This document shows, piece after piece, positions 53,379 through 61,524 of a stretch of 64,000 bases of DNA. Each line of letters starts with the position of its first letter. Within the stretch, counting starts at the first letter, position 1. This stretch comes from Bacteroidales bacterium. Its GTDB lineage: Bacteria > Bacteroidota > Bacteroidia > Bacteroidales > UBA932. The position numbers and the translations under genes were made by a program. The notes under the pieces were generated by a model. It was not told the origin of the DNA, ran no database searches, and saw nothing but the letters and a program-made list of their open reading frames with translations. The stretch covers positions 124,001-188,000 of the forward strand of contig JAKSJN010000004.1 of NCBI GenBank assembly GCA_024402135.1, in the 5' to 3' direction.

Positions 53379-53849
53379 ATGGCAGAAACAATCTACATAA
53401 CTGCGGAAGGTTTCGACAATCTCAAGAAGGAGCTTGCAGAAGCTCTTGCACAGAGACCTCTCATCTCGGCAGCTATCGCCGAGGCACGTGAGAAGGGAGA
53501 CCTTTCAGAAAACGCAGAATATGACGCAGCCCGCGAAGCACAGGGCATGCTTGAGGCAAAGATTGCCAATCTCAAGAACACTCTTGCGAACGCCAAGGTA
53601 ATTGACGAGAGCTCAATCAGTACTGACAAGGTAGGCATGATGAACAAGGTGAAGGTTATGAACCTTACTCTCAACCGTGAGATGGAATTCACCATCGTGG
53701 GTGAGACTGAGGCAGACTTCACCAAGGGCAAGCTTGCTGCCACCACTCCTATCGGCAAGGCTCTCATGGGTCATGCAAAGGATGAAATCGTCGAGGCGCA
53801 GGTCCCTTCAGGCGTAATGAAGTTCAAGATTCTCGATATCTCGATCTAG
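53379..53849 (+). CDS. greA: transcription elongation factor GreA
   Basis: GreA rescues backtracked RNA polymerase by stimulating RNA cleavage. It is 156 residues from ATG 53379 (MAETIYITAEGFDNL), preferred over an in-frame ATG at 53343 that would add 12 non-family residues. The coiled coil carries the acidic tip in EKGDLSENAEYDAAREAQ. The C-terminal FKBP-like domain ends VPSGVMKFKILDIS. It has its own promoter and is 1 bp from the HIT gene. Confidence 0.96.
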   Translation: MAETIYITAEGFDNLKKELAEALAQRPLISAAIAEAREKGDLSENAEYDAAREAQGMLEAKIANLKNTLANAKVIDESSISTDKVGMMNKVKVMNLTLNREMEFTIVGETEADFTKGKLAATTPIGKALMGHAKDEIVEAQVPSGVMKFKILDISI

Positions 53850-53850
53850 T

Positions 53851-54255
53851 ATGGCAACCATCTTCACCAGAATCGCCAAGGGCGAGATCCCTTCCTACAA
53901 GGTAGCGGAGAACGAGGAGTACTATGCATTCCTCGACATCAGCCCTCTTGCTCCAGGTCATACCCTGGTAATCCCCAAGAATGTCGAGGACGACTACATC
54001 TTCAACCTTGACGAGGCAACCTACGAAGGTCTCTGGGCTTTCGCCCGCAAGGTCGCGCTTGCAGTCAAGGCTGCCGTGCCTTGCAAGCGTGTGGGAGTCG
54101 CAGTACTCGGCATGGAGGTCCCTCATACCCATATCCATCTCGTCCCTCTTCAGACCGAGGGCGACCTGGACTTCCGTAAGGAGAAGCCTCAGGTTGGCGA
54201 GGAAGAGATGAAGAACATTGCAGCATCAATCCTGAAAGAATATGAAAAGCTCTAA
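53851..54255 (+). CDS. HIT family hydrolase
   Basis: A 134-residue histidine-triad protein (Hint branch), a nucleoside-phosphate hydrolase. The start IFTRIAKGEIPSYKV, the core FLDISPLAPGHTLVIPK and the triad HTHIHLVPL are all canonical. It is adjacent to greA, as in many Bacteroidetes. The substrate (adenylylated amines or dinucleotides) is not determinable. It overlaps the following lipoprotein gene by 14 bp. Confidence 0.95.
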   Translation: MATIFTRIAKGEIPSYKVAENEEYYAFLDISPLAPGHTLVIPKNVEDDYIFNLDEATYEGLWAFARKVALAVKAAVPCKRVGVAVLGMEVPHTHIHLVPLQTEGDLDFRKEKPQVGEEEMKNIAASILKEYEKL

Positions 54256-55333
54256 GATAATCCTTCTGGGCCTCTGTGCCCTTGCAGCCGTTTCATGCGC
54301 AAAGCCAGGCGCAAAGATCCAGGGTGCCGTTGCCGGTGCTCCTGACAGCCAGATCATCGCAGCGAAGCTGGACATGAACGTGTACAACATTCTCGACACC
54401 ATCAAGACCGACGCGAATGGAAAGTTCAACTACAAGATCGAGGTGGCTCAGGGACAGCCTGAGTTCCTCTATTTCTTCCACAACGGAACAAAGATCGCAT
54501 CGCTCCTTCTCGAGCAGGGCGATAACGTCAGCTTCAGTGCCGACACACTTGGCAACTGGACTGTAGAGGGATCTGAGGAATCTGCAAAGCTCCTCCAGGT
54601 AGAGAAGGACTTCGCTGTTTTTGCGAAGAAGATGGATTCTTCAACCGAGAGCGCAACCCTCACACGCGCCTATATCGACTACTATCGCAGCCGTGTGAAG
54701 TACGTGATGCAGAACCCTTACTCGATGACTGTCATTCCTGTGCTTTATCAGGCACTCAATGCAGAACTTCCTGTGTTCGGTCAGGTGAACGACGCACTCC
54801 ATTTCAGAGCAGCCGCTGATTCGCTCATGACAGTATACCCAGAGTCGAGATATGTGAAGGCTCTTGACAAGGAGGCTACCCGTCGTGCGCAGCTTCTGGA
54901 CCTTAACGGCAGGCTTACAACTGCCACTGAGGCAAGTTATCCTGATTTCACCCTTAAGAATGACAAGGGCGAGAACGTTGCCCTCAGCAGCATCGATTCA
55001 AAGGTCGTTATGCTCTATTTCTGGTCTGTAGGTGTCGCTGAGCAGAAGATGTTCAATCTCGAAGTTCTGAAGCCTCTGTACGAGGATTACCACAAGAAGG
55101 GATTCGAGATCGTTGCTATCTCGCTCGATGGTGACAAGGCGGCTTGGGCAAGCACAATCAAGTCACAGGAGCTCAAGTGGGTCAATCTCATCGATCCTAA
55201 CGGAATCTCTGCGGCTCTCTATAACGTAAGCGAGATCCCTGCAAGCTTCCTTCTCGTGGACGGCGAACTCTCCACCAAGAACATTTCCGGTGTGGCTGGT
55301 CTCCGTCAGGAACTCAACAAGATCTTAAAATAG
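54242..55333 (+). CDS. DUF4369/thioredoxin-like lipoprotein without the CXXC motif
   Basis: A 363-residue protein. The lipobox AAVSC places the lipidated Cys at residue 19. A beta-rich DUF4369-type N-domain (about 25-115) is followed by a helical spacer and a C-terminal TlpA/AhpC-TSA-like thioredoxin fold (about 230-363: YPDFTLKNDKGENVALSSID...). At the active site the family reads FWASWCGPC, but here it is FWSVGVAEQ, with no cysteine in the domain. It cannot be a dithiol oxidoreductase and may serve for binding. It follows the HIT gene with a 14-bp overlap and is convergent with tsaB, overlapping its 3' end by 9 bp. Confidence 0.88.
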   Translation: MKSSKIILLGLCALAAVSCAKPGAKIQGAVAGAPDSQIIAAKLDMNVYNILDTIKTDANGKFNYKIEVAQGQPEFLYFFHNGTKIASLLLEQGDNVSFSADTLGNWTVEGSEESAKLLQVEKDFAVFAKKMDSSTESATLTRAYIDYYRSRVKYVMQNPYSMTVIPVLYQALNAELPVFGQVNDALHFRAAADSLMTVYPESRYVKALDKEATRRAQLLDLNGRLTTATEASYPDFTLKNDKGENVALSSIDSKVVMLYFWSVGVAEQKMFNLEVLKPLYEDYHKKGFEIVAISLDGDKAAWASTIKSQELKWVNLIDPNGISAALYNVSEIPASFLLVDGELSTKNISGVAGLRQELNKILK

Positions 55334-56020
55334 TTTCTTTGCGCTGACAGTCGCAACAAACTGCTTGAGATAGAACGGTTCGAAGTACGCTGTATTTTCG
55401 AACCGTTTTTCGTTATATGCCTCCAGTGCGGGACGGATCATGGCTGATGCCTTTGGGCTGCACTGGGCAAAACGTGCGTTTGGATGGTTCAGGACAGGCT
55501 CGCACTTCGCGGCTCCGTCTCCGATGAAAAGGACCGGACCCTGCTCAAGGTATCCGGCAAAGCTGTTACTGTCCACTATGCATGGTTCAGTTTCTGTGAG
55601 CTGTCTTCCGTCTGGAGTGAAGACTGCACTGTACACCTCCATGCGGCGGGCATCCACCATCGGTACTATGAATCTGCAGCCTTCCGGAACCAGACCTTCG
55701 TCTGTGGCCTGGGCAACCAGGATATCCAGGGTACCGACTGCCATCAGAGGCTTCCTGGCACCGAAGCAAAGACCCTTGGCCGTCGATACTCCTACGCGGA
55801 GTCCCGTATAGGAACCTGGACCCTTGCTGACACATACTGCGTCACAGTCCGACAGGGCGATGCCGCGGCTGTCAAGCATTTCCTTGACGAATACTGCGGT
55901 CATGGAGGCATGGGCACGAGGCTCTGCGCTCTCTCTGTATTCAACAACGGCTCCGTCGGACACAAGTGCTGTCGAACAGAGTGCTGTGGAGGTTTCTATG
56001 AGGAGAATATTGCCAGCCAT
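55325..56020 (-). CDS. tsaB: tRNA threonylcarbamoyladenosine biosynthesis protein TsaB
   Basis: TsaB is the non-catalytic ASKHA partner of TsaD in t6A37 formation. It is 231 residues, with ILLIETSTALCSTALV at the start, VSKGPGSYTGLRVGVSTAKGL (residues around 64-84) as the family signature, and VPMVDARRMEVYSAVF. The start region overlaps the end of cvpA by 25 bp. An intrinsic terminator of the opposite strand lies inside its last ~85 bases. Confidence 0.95.
   Translation of the reverse strand: MAGNILLIETSTALCSTALVSDGAVVEYRESAEPRAHASMTAVFVKEMLDSRGIALSDCDAVCVSKGPGSYTGLRVGVSTAKGLCFGARKPLMAVGTLDILVAQATDEGLVPEGCRFIVPMVDARRMEVYSAVFTPDGRQLTETEPCIVDSNSFAGYLEQGPVLFIGDGAAKCEPVLNHPNARFAQCSPKASAMIRPALEAYNEKRFENTAYFEPFYLKQFVATVSAKKLF
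55374..55410 (+). terminator. plus-strand intrinsic terminator inside tsaB
   Basis: An 11-bp perfect stem (AACGGTTCGAA 55374-55384 / TTCGAACCGTT 55397-55407), a 12-nt loop, then a T-run to 55410. It lies 41 bp past the stop of the greA-HIT-lipoprotein unit and within the coding sequence of the convergent tsaB. Confidence 0.85.
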
Positions 56021-56496
56021 TCCTTGACGTATGGGAAGATGTGATTTGCGATTGTCTTGACAGGGTAGTAGAGGACAGACTCGTTGAGCTTGTCTTCGCT
56101 GACGAATCCGAACGAGGTGTTGAGCGACTCGAACAATGTGATCAGGATGCCGAGCACCACGATGGTGGTGAGCACGGCGAACGAGACGCCGAGTATGTGG
56201 TTGAGTCCGCCAAGGGCAAGATTGTCAACAGTGCCGTTGATTACCTTGCCCATGAAGCGCATGAACATCAGGACGCCGGTGAAGATGACGGCAAAGGTAA
56301 GAAGCGCCACGACCTTCTCCGAGCCTGTTACCAGCTGACCCATGAATCCGCTGAATACTGGGCTGAGCCTGAAGGCCACGATTGCTCCGATATACACGGA
56401 AAGAAGTGCTATCAGCTGGGTTATGAGTCCCTTGGAAAAGCCCCTGATGGCTGCTGGAATAAGACACAGCAGCATGATGATATCCAATGCGTTCAT
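55996..56496 (-). CDS. CvpA family membrane protein
   Basis: A 166-residue protein from the ATG at 56496 (MNALDIIMLLCLIPAAIRG), the typical CvpA start. A longer frame reading upstream to 56853 would cover the ileS start and promoter, and has no family match. Four hydrophobic segments, with GFSKGLITQL in the first loop and the pattern GKVINGTVDNLALGGLNHILG before the fourth. CvpA proteins are needed for colicin V secretion or envelope integrity in other bacteria; the role here is unknown. tsaB overlaps its end. Confidence 0.9.
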   Translation of the reverse strand: MNALDIIMLLCLIPAAIRGFSKGLITQLIALLSVYIGAIVAFRLSPVFSGFMGQLVTGSEKVVALLTFAVIFTGVLMFMRFMGKVINGTVDNLALGGLNHILGVSFAVLTTIVVLGILITLFESLNTSFGFVSEDKLNESVLYYPVKTIANHIFPYVKEWLAIFSS

Positions 56497-56499
56497 TAT

Positions 56500-56530
56500 T
56501 TTGTTAGTAGCCGGAAATTCGTTATTTTTG
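56500..56530 (+). promoter_or_regulatory. ileS promoter (TTTG, 19 nt, TATTTTTG)
   Basis: TTTG at 56500-56503 and TATTTTTG at 56523-56530, a full consensus match, with a leader of about 55 nt before the ATG at 56590. Confidence 0.65.
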
Positions 56531-56570
56531 CAAAATTCAGATAACTGCCCCAAGGCGGTACCGAACTTTG

Positions 56571-56601
56571 CAAAATTAGACAAATAAATATGACTTTCAA
56601 A
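56571..56601 (-). promoter_or_regulatory. cvpA-tsaB promoter overlapping the ileS start
   Basis: On the minus strand TTTG (56598-56601), a 19-nt spacer, then TAATTTTG (56571-56578). It would give a leader of ~70 nt. The element spans the first codons of ileS, so it transcribes away across the ileS promoter. Confidence 0.55.
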
Positions 56602-59600
56602 GAGTATAAGGCTTTGGATCTGGTATCCGTAGGAAACGGAATGCTGGACAGATGGAAGAAGAATCATGCTTTCGAGACTTCCCTTGAAGTAAGGGAAGGT
56701 GCCCCTGAATTCATTTTCTTCGAGGGACCTCCAAGCGCAAACGGAATGCCTGGCATCCACCATGTCATGGCTCGTTCTATCAAGGACTCGATCTGCCGCT
56801 ACAAGACCCAGAGAGGCTACAAGGTGAGCCGCCGTGCGGGATGGGATACCCATGGACTCCCTGTCGAGCTTGGAGTTGAGAAGAAACTCGGAATCACCAA
56901 GGCTGACATCGGTTCGAAGATCACTGTCGAGGAGTACAACAAGACCTGCCGTACCGAGGTCATGAAGTATACCAAGGAGTGGGTGAACCTTACCGAGCGC
57001 ATCGGTTACTGGGTCGACATGAACGATCCTTACATCACCTATGACAACCGCTACATCGAGACCCTCTGGTATCTCCTCAAGAAGATCTACGACAAGGGTC
57101 TCCTGTACAAGGGCTACACCATCCAGCCATACTCTCCATCAGACGGAACAGGTCTCAGCTCGCACGAGCTCAACCAGCCTGGCTGCTACAAGGACGTGAC
57201 CGATACAACCGCAACATGTCAGTTCAGCGTGATCCGTGACGAGGCTTCCGAGAAGCTCTACGTGGGTGAGCTCCCTGTATACATCCTTGCATGGACCACC
57301 ACACCTTGGACACTTCCTTCAAACACCGCGCTCTGCGTAGGTCCAAACATCAGCTACGTCCGCGTACGCTCATTCAACCCATATACCGGCAAGGAGGCAA
57401 TCTACGTCGTTGCCGAGCCGCTCGTAGGAGCATGGTTCAATGCCAAGGCCGCAGAGATCGCCCTTGCTGACTACAAGCCGGGTGACAAGCTCATCCCATT
57501 CGAGATCCTTCCTGGTTCATTCAAGGGCACAGAGCTCGTAGGTATCCGCTATGAGCAGCTCATTCCTTGGTTCAAGCCTGACGGAGACGCCTTCCGCGTC
57601 ATCTCGGGCGACTATGTAACCACCGAGGACGGTACAGGTATCGTGCATATCGCTCCGACTTTCGGTGCCGACGATAAGAAGGTGGCTACCGCAGCCGGCA
57701 TCGCAGGCATCATGCCTGTAGACAAGGATGGCAATCCTCAGGCTCAGGTTGACCGTCAGGGCCGTTTCTGCAAGATCGAGGACCTTGATCCTGCATATGT
57801 TGCATCACATGTTGACCCTGCATACGCAGAGTACGCCGGCCGCTATGTGAAAAAGGGTTACAAGGGCTACTTCGAGGGCAATGAGGATCCACAGGAGCCT
57901 ACACTCGATATCGACCTCTGCATGATGATGAAGGAGGATGGCCGTGCATTCAAGGTACAGAAGCATGTCCACAACTATCCTCACTCATGGCGTACGGACC
58001 TTCCTGTACTCTATTATCCGCTTGACTCATGGTTCATCAAGGCTTCGGCTGTCAAGGAGCAGATGGTAGAGCTTAACAAGACTATCCGCTGGAAGCCGGA
58101 GAGCACTGGTACCGGACGCTTCGGCCAGTGGCTTGAGAACATCCAGGACTGGAACCTCAGCCGCAGCCGCTTCTGGGGTACACCGCTCCCTATCTGGCGT
58201 ACCGAGGACGGAAAGGAAGAGAAGTGCATCGGCTCGCTCAAGGAGTTCTACGCCGAGATCGAGAAGGCTGTCGCAGCTGGTGTCATGGCAGAGAATCCGT
58301 TCAAGGCCGCTGGCTTCGATCCTGAGGACATGAGTCTCGAGAACTATGACAAGATCGACCTCCACCGCCCATATGTAGACAACATCTATCTCGTCAGCGA
58401 CAGCGGCGCGAAGATGACCCGTGAGAGCGACCTTATCGACGTATGGTTCGACTCAGGTGCCATGCCTTTCGCACAGGAAGGCCTCCGCGGCATTGACAGC
58501 AGCAAGTTCGGCTGCACCGCAGACTTCATCGCAGAAGGTGTTGACCAGACCCGTGGCTGGTTCTATACCCTGCATGCAATCCATACCATGATCAGCGGCA
58601 CCCCTGCATTCAAGTGCGTAATCAGCAACGGTCTCGTGCTTGACAAGGACGGCAACAAGATGTCAAAGCGTCTCGGCAACGCTGTCGATCCTTTCATGGC
58701 ACTTGACAAGTACGGTGCTGACGCTCTCCGCTGGTACATGCTTACCAACGCCCAGCCTTGGGACAACCTCCGCTTCGACGAGGCCGGTGTGGACGAGATC
58801 CGCCGCAAGTTCTTCGGAACACTCTATAACACTTACTCATTCTTCGCACTCTATGCGAACGTTGACGGCTTCGATCCAAAGACAGCAGAGAAGATCGCTG
58901 TTGCGGACCGTCCTGAAATTGACAAGTGGATCATTTCCAAGCTCAACACTCTCATCACCGACGTGCTTGCAGCTTACGAGGATTACGACGTCACCAGTGC
59001 AGGCCGCATGATCCAGGATTTCGTCTGCGACCATGTATCCAACTGGTATGTCCGCCTGAACAGAAAGCGTTTCTGGGGTGGCAAGATGGATGCTGACAAG
59101 CTTGCTGCATACGAGACCCTCCATGAGGTTCTTTCGGCTGTATCAGTACTTGCAGCTCCTATCGCTCCATTCTTCATGGACAATCTCTGGCTCGATCTCG
59201 GTCTTGCAAAGAATGAGGGTGACTCTGTTCACTTCCAGCTCATGCCTGAGCCTGACGCAAACCTCATCGACAAGGATCTCGAGGAGAGAATGGAGCTCGC
59301 ACAGCGCTCAACCTCAATGGTTCTCGCACTCCGCCGCAAGGTCAACATCAAGGTTCGTCAGCCACTCGCAAAGCTCATCATCCCTGTCCTCAGCGACAGC
59401 GTGAAGGTACAGCTCGAGAAGGTCAAAGAACTCATCCTCGGAGAGGTCAATGTAAAGGAGGCCGAATTTATCTCTGACACCACAGGCATCATCACCAAGA
59501 AGATCAAGCCTAACTTCAAGACCCTCGGAAAGGTATATGGCAAGCAGATGAAAGAGATCGCAGCTGCATTCGGCACACTCGACCAGGCTACAATCTCCGC

Positions 59601-60045
59601 TATCCAGGTTGCAGAGGCTGCCGGTGAGGCATATGTTCTTGCTCTTCCTTCAGGAGATGTACAGCTCAAGGCAGGTGATTATGAGATTTCATCCGAGGAT
59701 ATGCCAGGATGGCTCGTTGCAAGCGAAGGCCCACTTACCATCGCTCTCGACATCGAGGTAAGCGATGAACTCCGCAGCGAGGGTGTTGCCCGTGAGCTCG
59801 TGAACCGTATCCAGAACATCCGCAAGGACAGCGGTTTCGACGTGACTGACAAGGTCGCTGTCGAGATCTATGCGGATGGAGAAGACAAGGCTGCTATCGA
59901 GGCATCTCTCGCAAGCTACTGCAGCTACCTCGCAGGCCAGGTGCTTGCTACCGACATCAAGCTCGCATCCATTGACGAGGCCAAGGAAGGCGCAGTCGAC
60001 GTCGAGTGGAACGATGGATCAATCAAGATCAAGGTGACTCGATAA
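56590..60045 (+). CDS. ileS: isoleucyl-tRNA synthetase, type 2, with swapped G-X-H-H signature
   Basis: A 1151-residue class I synthetase, as long as eukaryote-like IleRS2 (type 1 is about 940). The ATP-binding signature, normally H-X-G-H, reads Gly55-Ile-His57-His58 in NGMPGIHHVMA. The KMSKS loop is KMSKR at 690-694. The editing domain (about 200-400) has WTTTPWTLPSNTALC and EDGTGIVHIAPTFGADD. The C-terminal region is anticodon-binding plus a long extension. G-X-H-H is a known natural variant in some type 2 enzymes, linked with very high mupirocin tolerance. It is followed by the TraR/DksA gene and lspA. Confidence 0.97.
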   Translation: MTFKEYKALDLVSVGNGMLDRWKKNHAFETSLEVREGAPEFIFFEGPPSANGMPGIHHVMARSIKDSICRYKTQRGYKVSRRAGWDTHGLPVELGVEKKLGITKADIGSKITVEEYNKTCRTEVMKYTKEWVNLTERIGYWVDMNDPYITYDNRYIETLWYLLKKIYDKGLLYKGYTIQPYSPSDGTGLSSHELNQPGCYKDVTDTTATCQFSVIRDEASEKLYVGELPVYILAWTTTPWTLPSNTALCVGPNISYVRVRSFNPYTGKEAIYVVAEPLVGAWFNAKAAEIALADYKPGDKLIPFEILPGSFKGTELVGIRYEQLIPWFKPDGDAFRVISGDYVTTEDGTGIVHIAPTFGADDKKVATAAGIAGIMPVDKDGNPQAQVDRQGRFCKIEDLDPAYVASHVDPAYAEYAGRYVKKGYKGYFEGNEDPQEPTLDIDLCMMMKEDGRAFKVQKHVHNYPHSWRTDLPVLYYPLDSWFIKASAVKEQMVELNKTIRWKPESTGTGRFGQWLENIQDWNLSRSRFWGTPLPIWRTEDGKEEKCIGSLKEFYAEIEKAVAAGVMAENPFKAAGFDPEDMSLENYDKIDLHRPYVDNIYLVSDSGAKMTRESDLIDVWFDSGAMPFAQEGLRGIDSSKFGCTADFIAEGVDQTRGWFYTLHAIHTMISGTPAFKCVISNGLVLDKDGNKMSKRLGNAVDPFMALDKYGADALRWYMLTNAQPWDNLRFDEAGVDEIRRKFFGTLYNTYSFFALYANVDGFDPKTAEKIAVADRPEIDKWIISKLNTLITDVLAAYEDYDVTSAGRMIQDFVCDHVSNWYVRLNRKRFWGGKMDADKLAAYETLHEVLSAVSVLAAPIAPFFMDNLWLDLGLAKNEGDSVHFQLMPEPDANLIDKDLEERMELAQRSTSMVLALRRKVNIKVRQPLAKLIIPVLSDSVKVQLEKVKELILGEVNVKEAEFISDTTGIITKKIKPNFKTLGKVYGKQMKEIAAAFGTLDQATISAIQVAEAAGEAYVLALPSGDVQLKAGDYEISSEDMPGWLVASEGPLTIALDIEVSDELRSEGVARELVNRIQNIRKDSGFDVTDKVAVEIYADGEDKAAIEASLASYCSYLAGQVLATDIKLASIDEAKEGAVDVEWNDGSIKIKVTR

Positions 60046-60087
60046 TTCACATTCAATACAACAAACCAAACCTAATACTTTTTAGTC

Positions 60088-60495
60088 ATGAACGAGAATA
60101 ATCAGGAGTTTGTCGAGAAGACCAGATACAGCGACGAGGAGCTCGCCGAGTTCAAGGTCATAATCATGGACATGCTTGACAAGGCCCGCGAGGAGTACAG
60201 AACCCTCCGCAAGGCCGTTACCCGCTCAGGCAGCAACGATGTAGAGGATACCTCTCCTTCATTCCGCACAGTTGAGGACGATGGTGCAAGCCAGCTCAGC
60301 AAGGAAGAGGCAAGCCAGCTCGCACAGCGTCAGTATAAGTTCATCGAGAACCTCGAGGGTGCGCTTGCACGTATCGAGAACAAGACTTATGGTGTATGCC
60401 GTGTTACCGGCAAGCTCATCCCTAAGGAGCGTCTTCGCCTTGTGCCGCATGCAACCCTCACGGTTGAGGCCAAGGAGATGCTCTCGAAGAAATAA
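60088..60495 (+). CDS. TraR/DksA family protein lacking zinc cysteines
   Basis: A 135-residue protein. The long helical hairpin (about 15-100), with acidic residues near its tip, binds the RNA polymerase secondary channel in DksA. The following knuckle, normally C-X2-C...C-X2-C, reads YGVCRVTGKLIPKERLRLVPH, and only one cysteine remains, so zinc binding is lost. This is common in Bacteroidetes homologues. It lies between ileS (42 bp) and lspA (3 bp), a conserved order. Confidence 0.92.
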   Translation: MNENNQEFVEKTRYSDEELAEFKVIIMDMLDKAREEYRTLRKAVTRSGSNDVEDTSPSFRTVEDDGASQLSKEEASQLAQRQYKFIENLEGALARIENKTYGVCRVTGKLIPKERLRLVPHATLTVEAKEMLSKK

Positions 60496-60498
60496 GAC

Positions 60499-61140
60499 AT
60501 GACAAAAGGGAAGAAACTTCTTGTCTTTGGAATTGTACTAGTTGTCATTGACCAGATCATCAAGGTTCTGGTCAAGACAAACATGTCACTTGGAGAAAGC
60601 TTCAATGTGATCGGTGACTGGTTCAGGATTCTCTTTGTAGAGAATGAAGGCATGGCTTTCGGAATGTCGTTCGGCGGCATGGTAGGCAAGTTCATCCTGA
60701 GTACATTCAGAATTGTCCTCAGCGGCGTACTTGTATGGTGGATTGCGAAGCTTTCCAAAGATGAAGAGAATAAGGTTCCGACAGGTTTCCTTATCGGCAT
60801 GACAGCCATCACTGCCGGTGCCATTGGCAACATCATCGACTGTCTTTTCTACGGAATGCTTTTCTCAGCCAGTGACTATGCAGTCGTCGCCGAATTCGGC
60901 GGACATTATGCGGCTCCACTCTTCGGCAAGGTGGTGGACATGTTCTATTTCCCGATCATAAACACGACCTGGCCGGCATGGCTTCCTGTCATCGGAGGCC
61001 AGCCGTTCACCTTCTTTGATCCTATCTTCAACTTCGCCGATAGCTGCGTAACTTGCGGTGCTTTCTATCTGATTCTTTTTCAGTGGAAGTATATTTCGAA
61101 AGAATTTGGTGATTCTAAGGAAAAAAGTTTGGAGGAATAA
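60499..61140 (+). CDS. lspA: lipoprotein signal peptidase (signal peptidase II)
   Basis: LspA cleaves the signal peptide of prolipoproteins in the inner membrane. At 213 residues it is longer than E. coli LspA (164) owing to a periplasmic insert around residues 115-165. Four membrane segments are visible. The catalytic Asp regions are [13 protein letters not shown] and [11 protein letters not shown], and the N-terminal [12 protein letters not shown] block is present. Several lipoproteins in this window would be its substrates. Confidence 0.95.
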   Translation: MTKGKKLLVFGIVLVVIDQIIKVLVKTNMSLGESFNVIGDWFRILFVENEGMAFGMSFGGMVGKFILSTFRIVLSGVLVWWIAKLSKDEENKVPTGFLIGMTAITAGAIGNIIDCLFYGMLFSASDYAVVAEFGGHYAAPLFGKVVDMFYFPIINTTWPAWLPVIGGQPFTFFDPIFNFADSCVTCGAFYLILFQWKYISKEFGDSKEKSLEE

Positions 61141-61158
61141 TAATTTTGCGTATATTTG
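61128..61158 (+). promoter_or_regulatory. tRNA-Ser promoter (TTTG, 19 nt, TATATTTG)
   Basis: TTTG at 61128-61131 (inside the last codons of lspA) and TATATTTG at 61151-61158 form a full-consensus promoter 36 bp before the tRNA. Confidence 0.75.
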
Positions 61159-61194
61159 CAATCCTTTCCAACGTCACTATGTGACAGCGGGATT

Positions 61195-61279
61195 GGAGAG
61201 ATGGCCGAGTGGTTTAAGGCGGCAGTCTTGAAAACTGTTGATCTGAAAGGGTCCGGGGGTTCGAATCCCTCTCTCTCCG
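61195..61279 (+). tRNA. tRNA-Ser (anticodon UGA)
   Basis: An 85-nt cloverleaf. The acceptor stem GGAGAGA pairs with TCTCTCC (61272-61278). The D arm is GCCGAGTGGTTTAAGGC. The anticodon loop CTTGAAA gives anticodon UGA. A long variable arm (class II, typical of Ser) precedes the T arm with TTCGAAT. The discriminator is G; the CCA end is not encoded. It has its own promoter and terminator. Confidence 0.96.
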
Positions 61280-61282
61280 CAC

Positions 61283-61314
61283 AAAAGAGCAGCGCTGACG
61301 CGTTGCTCTTTTTT
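61283..61314 (+). terminator. intrinsic terminator of tRNA-Ser
   Basis: AAAAGAGCA (61283-61291) pairs with TGCTCTTTT (61304-61312) with a small GCG/CGC inner stem, and the T-run extends to 61314. It starts 4 nt after the tRNA. Confidence 0.88.
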
Positions 61315-61329
61315 GTGCTCCGTTCGAGG

Positions 61330-61516
61330 GATTCGGCCCTTCGGGCAGAATCTCCATTCCGAGGGGCTCTGCCCCTCTTATACCCCGCGGCCTTTGGCCT
61401 TTCGTCTGCTTCGCAGACACGGCGTCGGCCGGCGCGCTGATGCGCGCTTTGCAAGCCCCGCCGCAGGCGGGGAGGGATCACGGAGCGCATGCGACGTAAT
61501 CCCAGAGAGAGGGATT
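61330..61516. repeat. array of about seven small hairpins downstream of tRNA-Ser
   Basis: Perfect palindromes with 3-7 nt loops follow in series: GCCC/GGGC within an outer GATTC/GAATC stem (61330-61352), GAGGGGC/GCCCCTC (61361-61377), GGCC/GGCC (61389-61399), GTCTGC/GCAGAC (61404-61418), GCGCGC/GCGCGC (61432-61447), CCCCGCC/GGCGGGG (61456-61472) and AATCCC/GGGATT (61498-61516). No coding sequence is supported here. The density is far above the rest of the window. Confidence 0.85.
61418..61450. repeat. 33-bp direct repeat, copy 1
   Basis: Starts CACGGCGTCGGCCGG and ends GCGCGCTTT. It contains the GCGCGC hairpin. Copy 2 at 61526 differs at one position (C to T). Confidence 0.93.
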
Positions 61517-61524
61517 CCTCCAAT

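Noticed and set aside
56497..56853. Upstream extension of cvpA to a 285-codon product.
   Set aside because: The extension runs through the ileS promoter and start region. The family N-terminus begins exactly at the ATG at 56496.
61195..61279. An attachment site duplicated from the tRNA-Ser 3' end.
   Set aside because: I found no second copy of the tRNA 3' sequence and no integrase in the window.
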